From NCBI RefSeq assembly GCF_014197615.1, contig NZ_JACIFY010000008.1:62001-126000 (forward strand): DNA of 64,000 nucleotides, read 5' to 3'. The DNA comes from Rhizobium esperanzae. GTDB lineage: Bacteria > Pseudomonadota > Alphaproteobacteria > Rhizobiales > Rhizobiaceae. A program made the translations under genes and the position numbers. Below the pieces are notes generated by a model. The model had not been told where the DNA came from. It worked only from the letters and a program-made list of their open reading frames with translations, and ran no database searches. Positions 26,394-34,249 of this stretch are shown one piece after another. Numbering within the stretch: the stretch's first letter is position 1; every line of letters begins with the position of its first letter.

Positions 26394-26816
26394 TCATCCC
26401 TCGAAGGGAACAGCGATCTGCGAGCGGGTGACGAGACCCTTCATGCATTCGCCGGCCGCCGGCCCGTCGCAGACCGGCGTGTCGTTGATGAGGACACGCG
26501 TCACGCTCTCGCATTTGACATTCGGCATGTCGAACTGGCGCACGCGTTTCTTGCCCTGCGGCAGGTCGCGGAAGTCGAGCACGGTGATACGGTCGACGGC
26601 ATTCTTGTCGTTGAAGAAGGCAAGCTCGAAGGAGATCTTGTTGATCGGCGCCTGAAGATTGTTCTCGGCGACGAAGGTCATCATGCAGCCCTTTTGCGAT
26701 GGCGCCAGAGCGTTGAGTTCGACATCCAGCTTGGCGCTCGCCGCATCCTGCGCTTGGGCTACGCCTGAAATCGCCATCATCATGCCGGCCGCAACAGCCG
26801 CAAACCTGACCGTCAT
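26394..26816 (-). CDS. Exported protein of unknown function upstream of tonB
   Basis: A 140-residue protein with a signal peptide (MTVRFAAVAAGMMMAISGVAQAQ). The mature part starts with AASAKLDVELNALAPSQKGC and contains four cysteines (GCMMTF, NVKCES, PVCDGP, GECMKG), able to form two disulfides in the periplasm. A beta-rich pattern (FVAENNLQAPINKISFELAF) suggests an immunoglobulin-like domain. It lies between tonB and the hmu promoter region, is divergent from hmuP and shares the control region with it. The function is unknown; iron-linked expression is inferred. Confidence 0.78.
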   Translation of the reverse strand: MTVRFAAVAAGMMMAISGVAQAQDAASAKLDVELNALAPSQKGCMMTFVAENNLQAPINKISFELAFFNDKNAVDRITVLDFRDLPQGKKRVRQFDMPNVKCESVTRVLINDTPVCDGPAAGECMKGLVTRSQIAVPFEG

Positions 26817-26874
26817 AATCTTCTCCGCTATTGTGCGGACCGCCTTCAGGCGGCCTCAAATCAGCAATCTCAAA

Positions 26875-26935
26875 AACTTGACTACATTAGTCTCCTATTG
26901 CGTCTTTAAAAAACTATGAGTAAGAAAGTCAAGTT
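26875..26935. promoter_or_regulatory. Divergent control region of hmuP and the tonB side, with an IRO box
   Basis: AACTTGACT (26875-26883) and AGTCAAGTT (26927-26935) are an exact inverted repeat, each holding a TTGACT that could serve as a -35 element. Inside, TGA-GTAAGAAAG-TCA (26917-26931) fits the TGA-N9-TCA operator of RirA, and 26879-26893 is a one-mismatch version. This fits iron repression in both directions. Confidence 0.55.
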
Positions 26936-26994
26936 AATTGTCATCACAACCGGGGACCTCCGATCCCCCGGCCCCACGGAATTGCCAAACCGAA

Positions 26995-27177
26995 ATGATG
27001 GTTGAAAAGCCAGATAACTTTAAGCACGTGCCGCTGCAGAGCGAGCCTGCGGCGCAGCACCCGATCGTCGAAAGCGCGGATCTTTTCCGCGGCTCGAACG
27101 AGATCATGATCAGACACGACGGCTTGGTCTATCGGCTGAAGATCACCCGTCAGGGCAAGCTCATTCTCAATAAGTAG
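26995..27177 (+). CDS. hmuP: Haemin uptake protein HemP/HmuP
   Basis: A 60-residue protein whose C-terminus carries the family signature: LFRGSNEIMIRHDGLVYRLK followed by ITRQGKLILNK. Start is at 26995 or 26998 (adjacent ATGs), which gives the usual length; an earlier frame start would add 19 residues over the promoter region. HmuP is needed for expression of haem receptor genes in some rhizobia. It is the first gene of hmuPSTUV, nine bases before hmuS. Confidence 0.88.
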   Translation: MMVEKPDNFKHVPLQSEPAAQHPIVESADLFRGSNEIMIRHDGLVYRLKITRQGKLILNK

Positions 27178-27185
27178 GGTAAGAC

Positions 27186-28235
27186 ATGACCGAACAGACA
27201 AGACCGGCGCCATCAGAAATCCGTGCGTTTCGCGCCGAAAACCCAAAGATGCGCGAGCGCGATATCGCCGCCCGGCTGAAGATCTCCGAGGCAGCCCTCG
27301 TCGCCGCCGAAACCGGCATCAGCGTCACCCGCATCGACGGCAGCGCGCTGAAGTTTCTCGAACGTGTGGCCGGCCTTGGCGAAGTCATGGCGCTGTCGCG
27401 CAACGAAAGCGCCGTGCACGAAAAGATCGGCGTCTTCGAAAACATCAAGTCGGGCGTGCAGGCCGCAATCGTTCTCGGCGAGAATATCGACCTGCGTATC
27501 TTCCCGAGCCGCTGGGAACATGGGTTCGCCGTCTCCAAGAAGGATGGCGACCAGGTGCGCCTCAGCCTGCAATATTTCGACAAGGCGGGCACCGCCGTGC
27601 ACAAGGTGCATCTGCGCCCGAATTCGAATGTCGAAGCCTATCATGCGATCGTCGCCGAGCTGAAACTCGAAGACCAGTCGCAGGAATTCGCCGAGGCCGA
27701 GGTCTCGAATGCCGCCGACGAAACCGCCGATGTCAGCCGCGACGAGCTACGCGACAATTGGAGCAAGCTCACCGATACCCACGAATTCTTCGGTATGCTG
27801 AAGCGCCTGAAGATCGGCCGTCAGGCTGCCATCCGCAGCGTCGGCGACGACTATGCCTGGAAGCTCGACGACACCGCGACGGCCGAGATGATGCATACCT
27901 CGGTGAAATCGGGGCTGCCGATCATGTGCTTCGTCGCCAATGACGGCATCGTCCAGATCCATTCCGGCCCGATCTTCAACGTCCAGTCGATGGGCCCGTG
28001 GATCAACATCATGGACCCGACCTTCCACCTGCATCTGCGCCAGGATCACATCGCCGAGACCTGGGCCGTGCGCAAGCCGACCAAGGACGGCCACGTCACC
28101 TCGCTGGAAGCTTACAATGCCCAAGGCGAGATGATCATCCAGTTCTTCGGCAAGCGGCAGGAGGGTGTCGGCGAACGTGCCGAATGGCGCGAGATCATCG
28201 AAAACCTGCCGCGGGCAGCAAGTGTCGCCGCATAA
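27186..28235 (+). CDS. hmuS: Haem transport/degradation protein HmuS
   Basis: A 349-residue cytoplasmic protein of the HemS/HmuS family made of two similar halves. The repeats FENIKSGVQAAIVLGENIDL and PIFNVQSMGPWINIMDPTFH are diagnostic, as are the FFGKRQEGVGERAEWREII ending and the paired FPSRWEHGFAV and FHLHLRQDHIAETW segments. It binds haem after import and passes it on or degrades it. It lies 9 bases after hmuP and 12 before hmuT in one operon. The IsdG-type monooxygenase at 23942-24256 is a second haem-degrading function in the window. Confidence 0.95.
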   Translation: MTEQTRPAPSEIRAFRAENPKMRERDIAARLKISEAALVAAETGISVTRIDGSALKFLERVAGLGEVMALSRNESAVHEKIGVFENIKSGVQAAIVLGENIDLRIFPSRWEHGFAVSKKDGDQVRLSLQYFDKAGTAVHKVHLRPNSNVEAYHAIVAELKLEDQSQEFAEAEVSNAADETADVSRDELRDNWSKLTDTHEFFGMLKRLKIGRQAAIRSVGDDYAWKLDDTATAEMMHTSVKSGLPIMCFVANDGIVQIHSGPIFNVQSMGPWINIMDPTFHLHLRQDHIAETWAVRKPTKDGHVTSLEAYNAQGEMIIQFFGKRQEGVGERAEWREIIENLPRAASVAA

Positions 28236-28246
28236 GGATCATAGCG

Positions 28247-29176
28247 ATGACGATGCGTAACAATCTGCGCCGGATCCGCATTTGGGAATTGGTCCTGACG
28301 GCAGCCGTCATGGCATTGCCGCTGATCCCGACGGCGCCGGCGGTCAAAGGCTTCGCCTTCTCTAGCGCCGCCCATGCCGAGGAGAAGAAGCTCGATACCT
28401 CGCGCCTGGTTTCCGTCGGCGGCGACGTCACCGAGATCGTCTATGCGCTCGGCGAGGAAGGCCGGCTGATCGCCCGCGACACGACGAGCCTCTATCCGGA
28501 GGCGGCGTTGAAGCTGCCGAATGTCGGTTACATGCGCGCGCTGTCCCCGGAAGGCATCCTTGCCATGAACCCGACCGCAATCATCGCCGTCGAGGGTTCA
28601 GGGCCGCCGGAGGCGCTCACCGTACTCAAAAATGCCAGAGTGCCCTTCGAGATGGTGCCGAACGCCTTTACCCCAGACGGCATCATCGCCAAGATCGATC
28701 GTGTCGGCACGCTGCTTGGCGTGCCCGACAAGGCGAAGGCGCTCGAAGAAAAGGTCGCGGCCGATCTCGATGCGGCAATCGCCGATGCCGAAAAGCGCCC
28801 GGAAGCGGAGCGCAAGCGCGTTCTCTTCATCCTCAGCGCCCAGAACGGCCGGATCATGGCCTCGGGCACCGGCACGGCCGCCGATGGCATCGTCAAGCTC
28901 GCCGGCGCCGTCAATGCTGTCGGCGCATTCCCGGGCTACAAGCCGCTGACCGACGAGGCGATCATCGAGGCCAAGCCCGACATCATCCTGATGATGAACC
29001 GCGGCGATGGCGCCGGCACCAAGAACGAGGACCTGCTGGCTCAGCCCGCGATCGCGTTGACGCCGGCCGGCGAGAAGAACGCGATCATCCGCATGGACGG
29101 CGTCTACCTGCTCGGCTTCGGTCCGCGCACGGCCGCGGCCGCGCGTGACCTCAACACGGCGATCTACGGGGGCTGA
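28247..29176 (+). CDS. hmuT: Periplasmic haem-binding protein HmuT
   Basis: A 309-residue class III substrate-binding protein. A signal peptide with a long N-region (WELVLTAAVMALPLIPTAPA, then FSSAAHA) precedes the mature start EEKKLDTSRLVSVGGDVTEI. The fold's features VYALGEEGRLIARD, GYMRALSPEGILAMNPTAII and LSAQNGRIMASGTGTAADG follow. It carries haem from the TonB-dependent receptor to HmuUV. AAGGATC lies 9 bases before the ATG. The downstream permease starts two bases after its stop. Confidence 0.94.
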   Translation: MTMRNNLRRIRIWELVLTAAVMALPLIPTAPAVKGFAFSSAAHAEEKKLDTSRLVSVGGDVTEIVYALGEEGRLIARDTTSLYPEAALKLPNVGYMRALSPEGILAMNPTAIIAVEGSGPPEALTVLKNARVPFEMVPNAFTPDGIIAKIDRVGTLLGVPDKAKALEEKVAADLDAAIADAEKRPEAERKRVLFILSAQNGRIMASGTGTAADGIVKLAGAVNAVGAFPGYKPLTDEAIIEAKPDIILMMNRGDGAGTKNEDLLAQPAIALTPAGEKNAIIRMDGVYLLGFGPRTAAAARDLNTAIYGG

Positions 29177-29178
29177 TC

Positions 29179-30288
29179 ATGGCCCTGCCGCAAGCCATGC
29201 AACGAGGGCGACACGTCCCGATGGCAGACATCCGCGCAAGCCGGCAGGCAGGCGACAGAACCCGGCTCGCCTTGCTGGCGATCGCGCTGCTCTTCGCTGG
29301 CTCGATCTTCGCGATGCTGTTTTCGGTGACGATGGGCGCCTCGGATGCCTCTGTCCTCGACGTCATCGGCAATATGGCGGGCTCCGAGACGGCGCTCAGC
29401 ACGCGCGACCGGATCATCATCTTCGATATCCGCCTGCCCCGCGCGATCCTCGGCTTTCTGATCGGCGCCTCACTGGCCGTCTCGGGCACGGTCATGCAAG
29501 GCCTGTTTCGCAACCCGCTTGCCGATCCCGGCCTCGTCGGCGTCTCCTCCGGCGCAAGCCTCGGCGCAGTCACCATATTCGTGCTCGGTGGTGGCCTTGC
29601 GGCCCCGCTCGCAGCGCTTCTCGGCATCTACGCCCTGCCGGCCGCCGCCTTCGGCGGCGGTCTCGTCACGACGCTGCTGCTCTACAGAATCGCCACCCGG
29701 CACGGCCAGACCTCGGTGGCGACGATGCTGCTTGCCGGCATTGCGCTCGGCGCGCTGGCGCTGGCGCTCACCGGCCTCTTGATCTACATGGCCAACGACC
29801 AGCAGCTGCGCGATCTGACCTTCTGGAGCATGGGTTCGCTGGCCGGCGCCACATGGACGAAGATCGCCGCCGCCGCCCCGATCATCCTGTTGTCCTTCGC
29901 GACCCTGCCCTTCATGGCCCGCGGCCTTAATGCCATCACGCTCGGCGAGGCCGCTGCCTTTCATATGGGCGTGCCGGTGCAGCGCCTGAAGAACGTCGCG
30001 ATAACAGGCGTCGCGGCTGCGACCGGCGCCTCCGTCGCCGTCAGCGGCGGCATCGGTTTCGTCGGCATCGTCGTGCCGCATATCCTGCGCATGGCAATCG
30101 GCCCGGACCACCGCTTCCTGCTGCCGGCCGCAGCGCTGCTCGGCGGCTCGCTGCTGATCTTCGCCGATGTGCTCGCCCGCACCCTGGTCGCCCCTGCCGA
30201 GCTGCCGATCGGCATCATCACCGCGGCGGTCGGCGGCCCGTTCTTTCTATGGATCCTGCTGAAGCAGCGTTCGCGCCTGGCCCTCTGA
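29179..30288 (+). CDS. hmuU: Haem ABC transporter permease HmuU
   Basis: A 369-residue FecCD/BtuC-type inner-membrane permease with about ten helices. The family motifs RLPRAILGFLIGASLAVSGT and the cytoplasmic loop GGIGFVGIVVPHILRMAIGP are evident. It ends LPIGIITAAVGGPFFLWILL and KQRSRLAL. The first 30 residues before the first helix are polar, so a start at the second ATG (29221, MADIRASRQ) is also possible. It works with HmuT and HmuV. Confidence 0.94.
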   Translation: MALPQAMQRGRHVPMADIRASRQAGDRTRLALLAIALLFAGSIFAMLFSVTMGASDASVLDVIGNMAGSETALSTRDRIIIFDIRLPRAILGFLIGASLAVSGTVMQGLFRNPLADPGLVGVSSGASLGAVTIFVLGGGLAAPLAALLGIYALPAAAFGGGLVTTLLLYRIATRHGQTSVATMLLAGIALGALALALTGLLIYMANDQQLRDLTFWSMGSLAGATWTKIAAAAPIILLSFATLPFMARGLNAITLGEAAAFHMGVPVQRLKNVAITGVAAATGASVAVSGGIGFVGIVVPHILRMAIGPDHRFLLPAAALLGGSLLIFADVLARTLVAPAELPIGIITAAVGGPFFLWILLKQRSRLAL

Positions 30289-30311
30289 GCAACCTTGTGA
30301 GTGACGTGCAG

Positions 30312-31106
30312 ATGATCGAAGTGTCCGGCCTCTCCGTGCGCCTTTCCGGCAAGGCCATCATCAGCGACGTCGCCTTCACAGCAAAATCGGGTGAACTGAC
30401 GGCGATCGCCGGACCGAACGGTTCCGGCAAGACGACGACGATGAAAGCCATATCAGGCGAACTCGCCTATGACGGCTCGGTGCGCATCGGCGGCAACGAG
30501 GTCAAAGGGCTGAAGCCCTGGCAGCTTGCCGCTATTCGCGGCGTGCTGCCGCAGGCAAGCACCATTTCCTTTCCCTTCACCGTGCGCGAGATCGTCCGCA
30601 TGGGCCTGACATCGGGCCTCGACCCCAATCCCGACAAGGCCGAGCAGACGGCTGCCGCAGCCCTTGCCTCCGTCGATCTTTCCGGCTTCGAAGGCCGCTT
30701 CTACCAGGAACTCTCCGGTGGCGAGCAGCAGCGCGTGCAGCTTGCCCGCGTGCTCTGCCAGATCGCCGAACCCGTCGTCGACGGCAAGCCCTGCTGGCTG
30801 CTGCTCGACGAGCCGGTCTCGAGCCTCGACATCAGCCACCAGCTGACGATCATGACGCTTGCCCGCAATTTCTGCCAACGCGGCGGCGGCGTCATCGCCG
30901 TCATGCACGATCTCAACCTGACGGCGCTCTTTGCCGACCGCATCGTATTGATGAAATCCGGCCGCCTCGCCGCCGCCGGCAGTATCGGTGAAGTGCTGAC
31001 CGACGAGATCATGCTGTCGGTGTTCGGCTGCGCCCTGCGCATCAACCAGGTGCCTGCCGACGGCACCCCCTTCGTGCTCGCCCACAGCGCCGTTTCCCGC
31101 TCCTGA
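30312..31106 (+). CDS. hmuV: Haem ABC transporter ATPase HmuV
   Basis: A 264-residue ATPase of the iron/haem import class. Walker A is GPNGSGKTT, the signature is LSGGEQQRVQLARVLCQIAE, Walker B is WLLLDEPVSSLD, and the switch is VMHDLNLTALFADRI. Start at the ATG at 30312; GTGs at 30297 and 30306 are alternatives. It is last in hmuPSTUV. No strong terminator was seen before the stress-promoter region. Confidence 0.94.
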   Translation: MIEVSGLSVRLSGKAIISDVAFTAKSGELTAIAGPNGSGKTTTMKAISGELAYDGSVRIGGNEVKGLKPWQLAAIRGVLPQASTISFPFTVREIVRMGLTSGLDPNPDKAEQTAAAALASVDLSGFEGRFYQELSGGEQQRVQLARVLCQIAEPVVDGKPCWLLLDEPVSSLDISHQLTIMTLARNFCQRGGGVIAVMHDLNLTALFADRIVLMKSGRLAAAGSIGEVLTDEIMLSVFGCALRINQVPADGTPFVLAHSAVSRS

Positions 31107-31118
31107 CCACCGCCCGTC

Positions 31119-31143
31119 GGAACTTTTGAGCGTCCGGCACGTT
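31119..31143 (+). promoter_or_regulatory. EcfG-type promoter before the YqjD-like operon
   Basis: GGAAC (31119-31123), 16 bases, CGTT (31140-31143): an exact match to the general-stress sigma consensus. It is 111 bases before the start codon, with no gene between. Confidence 0.7.
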
Positions 31144-31254
31144 TTTGGCAGTGATCTGGGTCAATGCCGGGCGATATCATTCATGCAACGGACGGTGGTG
31201 ACCCACGTGCGAACCAGGCGGGCTTGCGCGCGCCCCCAGCCAATGGAGACAGCC

Positions 31255-31599
31255 ATGAGCTATTCTATCTTCCAGTCCGGCCGCAGCCGCCGCAATGGTA
31301 CCTTCCACAATCTGGAATCCGGCATCGAGGAGCAGATCGAGGCGTTGCGCGACGAACTCGCGGAATTGACCCGCCTCGTCGGCAAGAACTCGCGCCACCA
31401 AGGCGACAAGATCCGCAGTCAGGCCGGCGCCGGTTATGAGGAACTGCTCGGCCGCAGCGAAGATCTGCTGCGCGAATTGCAGCACGGCTATGAGCGCGGC
31501 ACGACGGAAATGCGCGCGACCGTACGCAAGCATCCGCTGGCAACGATCGGCGCCGCTGCCGCTTTCGGCCTGGCCATCGCCTTCCTCGCTCGGCGCTGA
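31255..31599 (+). CDS. ElaB/YqjD-like (DUF883) tail-anchored protein
   Basis: A 114-residue protein with a long amphipathic helix (about residues 20-85, rich in Glu/Arg/Leu, as in LESGIEEQIEALRDELAEL) followed by VRKHPLATIGAAAAFGLAIA and FLARR, a C-terminal membrane helix. This is the plan of ElaB/YqjD proteins, which anchor ribosomes to the membrane in stationary phase in E. coli. GGAGAC lies 9 bases before the ATG. An exact EcfG-type promoter upstream and a co-directional membrane protein downstream (9 bases away) suggest a stress-induced two-gene unit. Confidence 0.82.
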   Translation: MSYSIFQSGRSRRNGTFHNLESGIEEQIEALRDELAELTRLVGKNSRHQGDKIRSQAGAGYEELLGRSEDLLRELQHGYERGTTEMRATVRKHPLATIGAAAAFGLAIAFLARR

Positions 31600-31608
31600 G
31601 GATGCGCG

Positions 31609-32007
31609 ATGCTCTCGATCCTCAGCCTGCTGACGGGCGCAAGCGTGCACCGGACCGTTGCGCGCGCCAAGCGCAATAGCATCTTCATCGCACTTGCCGC
31701 GCTTTTTCTCCTCACCGCCTACGCACTGGCCGTCACCGCTGGCGCCATCTGGCTCGCCGGCATTTACGGCGCGTTCGCCGCCGTTCTGTTCCTGGCCGCG
31801 GGCGCGCTGGTGATCGCCATCATCGCACTGGTGGTGATGGCGGTCATGAATGCCCGCGACAAGCGTCGCGCCCGCGAACGCCGCGCGGCGCTGGAATCGA
31901 TGGCGGCAGTGGGCCTCGGCCTTGTCCGCGCCCAGCCGCTGCTCACAGCGGGCATCCTGGCGGCCTTCGTTGCGGCCAATCTGGTGGGGTCCAAGCATGA
32001 GGATTGA
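31609..32007 (+). CDS. Small inner-membrane protein, phage-holin-superfamily-like
   Basis: A 132-residue protein with two strong adjacent hydrophobic helices (IFIALAALFLLTAYALAVTA and AAVLFLAAGALVIAIIALVV), a basic stretch (RDKRRARERRAALE), and a third weaker helix near the end. This is the usual plan of YqjE/holin-superfamily-III partners that follow YqjD genes, as is the case here. Function is unknown. It shares the stress promoter of the upstream gene. Confidence 0.7.
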   Translation: MLSILSLLTGASVHRTVARAKRNSIFIALAALFLLTAYALAVTAGAIWLAGIYGAFAAVLFLAAGALVIAIIALVVMAVMNARDKRRARERRAALESMAAVGLGLVRAQPLLTAGILAAFVAANLVGSKHED

Positions 32008-32251
32008 GGGGCTCATTCGCTCCTCCTCGTTTGCCACGGAATGAGGAGCAGGGATTCCCTTCACTTGCCGGCGCAAAATCAGGACAGGACACTACCCCCA
32101 CCCTCCCTCAGCTGTGCTCCGTCACAGGAATGAGGAAGAAGAGGCTGTGCCTCAAATTACCGTCCATCAGTGGCCGTTCTTCACGCACCCGTCAAACGGA
32201 GAAAGCCGGCGCCCTGAAGAGCAACCGACCTTCATCCCGAATAAAATTCTT

Positions 32252-32809
32252 TCAAAACGCAAAAGCCTTGGACGTCAGCGGCGCGGATGTCGCATCCGGC
32301 CCGAAATCGGCCTCGCCTGAAATCTGCAGCAATTCCTGCAGCCGTTGACGGGCGCGGTTGACGCGGCTTTTGATGGTGCCGACGGCGCAGCCGCAGATTT
32401 CGGCGGCTTCCTCATAGGAAAAGCCCGAGGCCCCGACGAGGATGATCGCCTCGCGCTGGTCCGGAGGCAGCTGGTCGAGCGCCTTCTTGAAGTCCTGCAG
32501 ATCGAGCGCGCCGTATTGTGAAGGATGCATTGCCATCGATTCCGTGAACAGCCCGTCGCTGTCCTGGACCTCGCGGCCGCTCTTGCGCATCTGGCTGTAG
32601 AGTTCGTTGCGCAAGATGGTAAAGAGCCAGGCCTTCATATTGGTGCCCATCTCGAAATGATCCTGCTTGGCCCAGGCCTTCATGATGGTATCCTGCACCA
32701 GATCGTCGGCCCGGTCGTGCCGCCCGATCAGCGAAATGGCAAAAGCACGGAGACTTGGGAGGGCCGCCAGCAGTTCCCGCTTGAAGCTGGGTTGCGTTTT
32801 ATCTTCCAT
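32252..32809 (-). CDS. ecfG: General stress ECF sigma factor EcfG
   Basis: A 185-residue ECF15 sigma factor. Region 2 includes LIGRHDRADDLVQDTIMKAW and FKAWLFTILRNELYS-like sequence (here MKAWLFTILRNELYSQMRK); region 4 has LDQLPPDQREAIILVGASGF, SYEEAAEICGCAVGTIKSRV and NRARQRLQELL. It directs RNA polymerase to GGAAC-N16/17-CGTT promoters when NepR is removed by phosphorylated PhyR. It follows nepR by 10 bases, in the same direction, and both are divergent from phyR. This order is the hallmark of the alphaproteobacterial stress locus. Confidence 0.95.
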   Translation of the reverse strand: MEDKTQPSFKRELLAALPSLRAFAISLIGRHDRADDLVQDTIMKAWAKQDHFEMGTNMKAWLFTILRNELYSQMRKSGREVQDSDGLFTESMAMHPSQYGALDLQDFKKALDQLPPDQREAIILVGASGFSYEEAAEICGCAVGTIKSRVNRARQRLQELLQISGEADFGPDATSAPLTSKAFAF

Positions 32810-32819
32810 GCCGATGATC

Positions 32820-33026
32820 CTATTCGGCCAGCTTGGCAGAAGCCATCATTTCAGCATGGTCAAGCTTTTCGAGAAGATCGAGAAAACGATCGGGAATCGC
32901 CTCCTCCTGCGCGGAGGCATACAGCGACCGCAGCCTGACGCCGATCTGATTGTTCGGGTCCAGGATATCGCTTGCCCGCAGCTCCAGCTTCCGCTGATCG
33001 GCTGCTTCTTTCTTGCGTGTAGTCAT
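32820..33026 (-). CDS. nepR: Anti-sigma factor NepR
   Basis: A 68-residue protein from ATG at 33026. The two-helix NepR core is LELRASDILDPNNQIGVRLR followed by SLYASAQEEAIPDRFLDLLE, then KLDHAE. It sequesters EcfG and is bound by phosphorylated PhyR. GAGAAGACG precedes the chosen start; an in-frame ATG at 33137 would add 37 residues and cannot be ruled out. ecfG follows after 10 bases. The upstream region has an inverted repeat that places GGAAC in both directions. Confidence 0.9.
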   Translation of the reverse strand: MTTRKKEAADQRKLELRASDILDPNNQIGVRLRSLYASAQEEAIPDRFLDLLEKLDHAEMMASAKLAE

Positions 33027-33189
33027 CAATTCGTCTTCTCGCCGGTTGTCTATTGGGGCGTGCATAGGATCAATCATGATTTCAACCATCGAAGCCGAGC
33101 CTTCGATTGTCGATGTCGCTGGCATTTCTTGTTTCATGGGTCAAAACGCTACGCCCTTTCTTCGTCGGCTGGAATAATGCTGCGCGACA

Positions 33190-33234
33190 AAAAAAGTTCC
33201 TGCGGTTCCGGAACTTTTTTAGCAAGGCGACGTT
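33190..33234. promoter_or_regulatory. Divergent stress promoter between nepR and phyR
   Basis: AAAAAAGTTCC (33190-33200) and GGAACTTTTTT (33210-33220) are an exact inverted repeat. On the plus strand GGAAC (33210-33214), 16 bases, CGTT (33231-33234) is a perfect EcfG promoter for phyR. On the minus strand GGAAC is followed after 16 bases by CATT, a one-mismatch version toward nepR-ecfG. Confidence 0.75.
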
Positions 33235-33279
33235 AACCGCTCATTGAAACCAAGACCGGCCTGCATACGGGAGCCCTGA

Positions 33280-34074
33280 ATGACACTTTCCACTCGAATT
33301 GCGCCGCACCTTCCTTATCTGCGCCGCTATTCCCGCGCCCTTACCGGCACTCAGACTTCGGGCGACGCCTATGTCGCCGCCGTTCTTGAAGCCATCATCG
33401 CCGATCTCACGATTTTCCCGGATACGGCGAATGACCGGGTGGCACTCTACAAACTGTTTACGCAATTGTTTGGTTCCACCGCAGTCCAGATTCCAGAGCC
33501 GACATCGCCCTATGCCTGGGAACAGCGTGCCACGCTCAACCTTTCGAAGGTTTCACCGGGCGCCCGTCAGGCCTTCCTGCTCGCCTCCGTCGAGAATTTC
33601 CGCGTTGCCGAGATCGGCGAAATCCTGGAACTCGACGAACAGGACGTCATGCGCCTGCTCGACATGGCCTCGCAGGAGATTTCCCGTCAGGTTGCAACCG
33701 ATATCATGATCATCGAGGACGAACCCCTGATCGCCATGGATATCGAGCAAATGGTGGAAAGCCTCGGCCATCGCGTCACCGGCATTGCCCGCACGCATGC
33801 CGAAGCGGTCGCGCTCTACAACAAGACGAAGCCGAGCATGGTGCTGGCCGACATCCAGCTTGCCGACGGCAGTTCCGGGATCGACGCGGTCAACGACATC
33901 CTCAAGACATCGAGCGTGCCGGTGATCTTCATCACCGCTTTCCCGGAAAGGCTTCTGACCGGCGAGCGCCCCGAACCGACTTTCCTTGTCACCAAGCCCT
34001 TCAATCCAGACATGGTCAAGGCACTGATCAGCCAAGCGCTTTTCTTCAACGAATCGACCAGAGTGGCCGCCTGA
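33280..34074 (+). CDS. phyR: Response regulator PhyR
   Basis: A 264-residue anti-anti-sigma factor. The N-terminal half is a sigma-like domain (regions 2 and 4 remnants, e.g. KVSPGARQAFLLASVENFRV and EIGEILELDEQDVMRLLDMA), and the C-terminal half is a receiver (IMIIEDEPLIAMDIEQMVES) with the phosphorylated Asp191 in MVLADIQLAD and the conserved Lys in VTKPFNPDM. Phosphorylated PhyR binds NepR and frees EcfG. It is divergent from nepR-ecfG and has an exact EcfG promoter upstream, so it is under positive feedback. Confidence 0.96.
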   Translation: MTLSTRIAPHLPYLRRYSRALTGTQTSGDAYVAAVLEAIIADLTIFPDTANDRVALYKLFTQLFGSTAVQIPEPTSPYAWEQRATLNLSKVSPGARQAFLLASVENFRVAEIGEILELDEQDVMRLLDMASQEISRQVATDIMIIEDEPLIAMDIEQMVESLGHRVTGIARTHAEAVALYNKTKPSMVLADIQLADGSSGIDAVNDILKTSSVPVIFITAFPERLLTGERPEPTFLVTKPFNPDMVKALISQALFFNESTRVAA

Positions 34075-34094
34075 GACGCAATTCTTCGGCCTTC

Positions 34095-34120
34095 GGAACC
34101 AAATCGCGAAAACAGGCGTT
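34095..34120 (+). promoter_or_regulatory. EcfG-type promoter before the HWE kinase gene
   Basis: GGAAC (34095-34099), 17 bases, CGTT (34117-34120). It lies 20 bases after the phyR stop and gives the kinase a stress-induced start of its own. Confidence 0.65.
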
Positions 34121-34249
34121 CCGGTGCTACCGGGACGCTCCGGTGGCTTTAACGGTTTTTTGCAGCGCTTTGTTCTAGAGTTGACAGGCGAGGCCTTGAG
34201 GGCGCTCGCTTTCAGCGAAGTCCAAGATGTCACAAGGAAAGGCGGCCGA

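Noticed and set aside
32114..32348. Small plus-strand frames between the membrane protein and ecfG
   Set aside because: They overlap the end of ecfG and lack any ribosome-binding site or family features.
34124..34249. Earlier ATG start for the HWE kinase
   Set aside because: It lies four bases from the promoter's CGTT and would be upstream of or at the transcription start; GTG at 34250 has the better ribosome-binding site.
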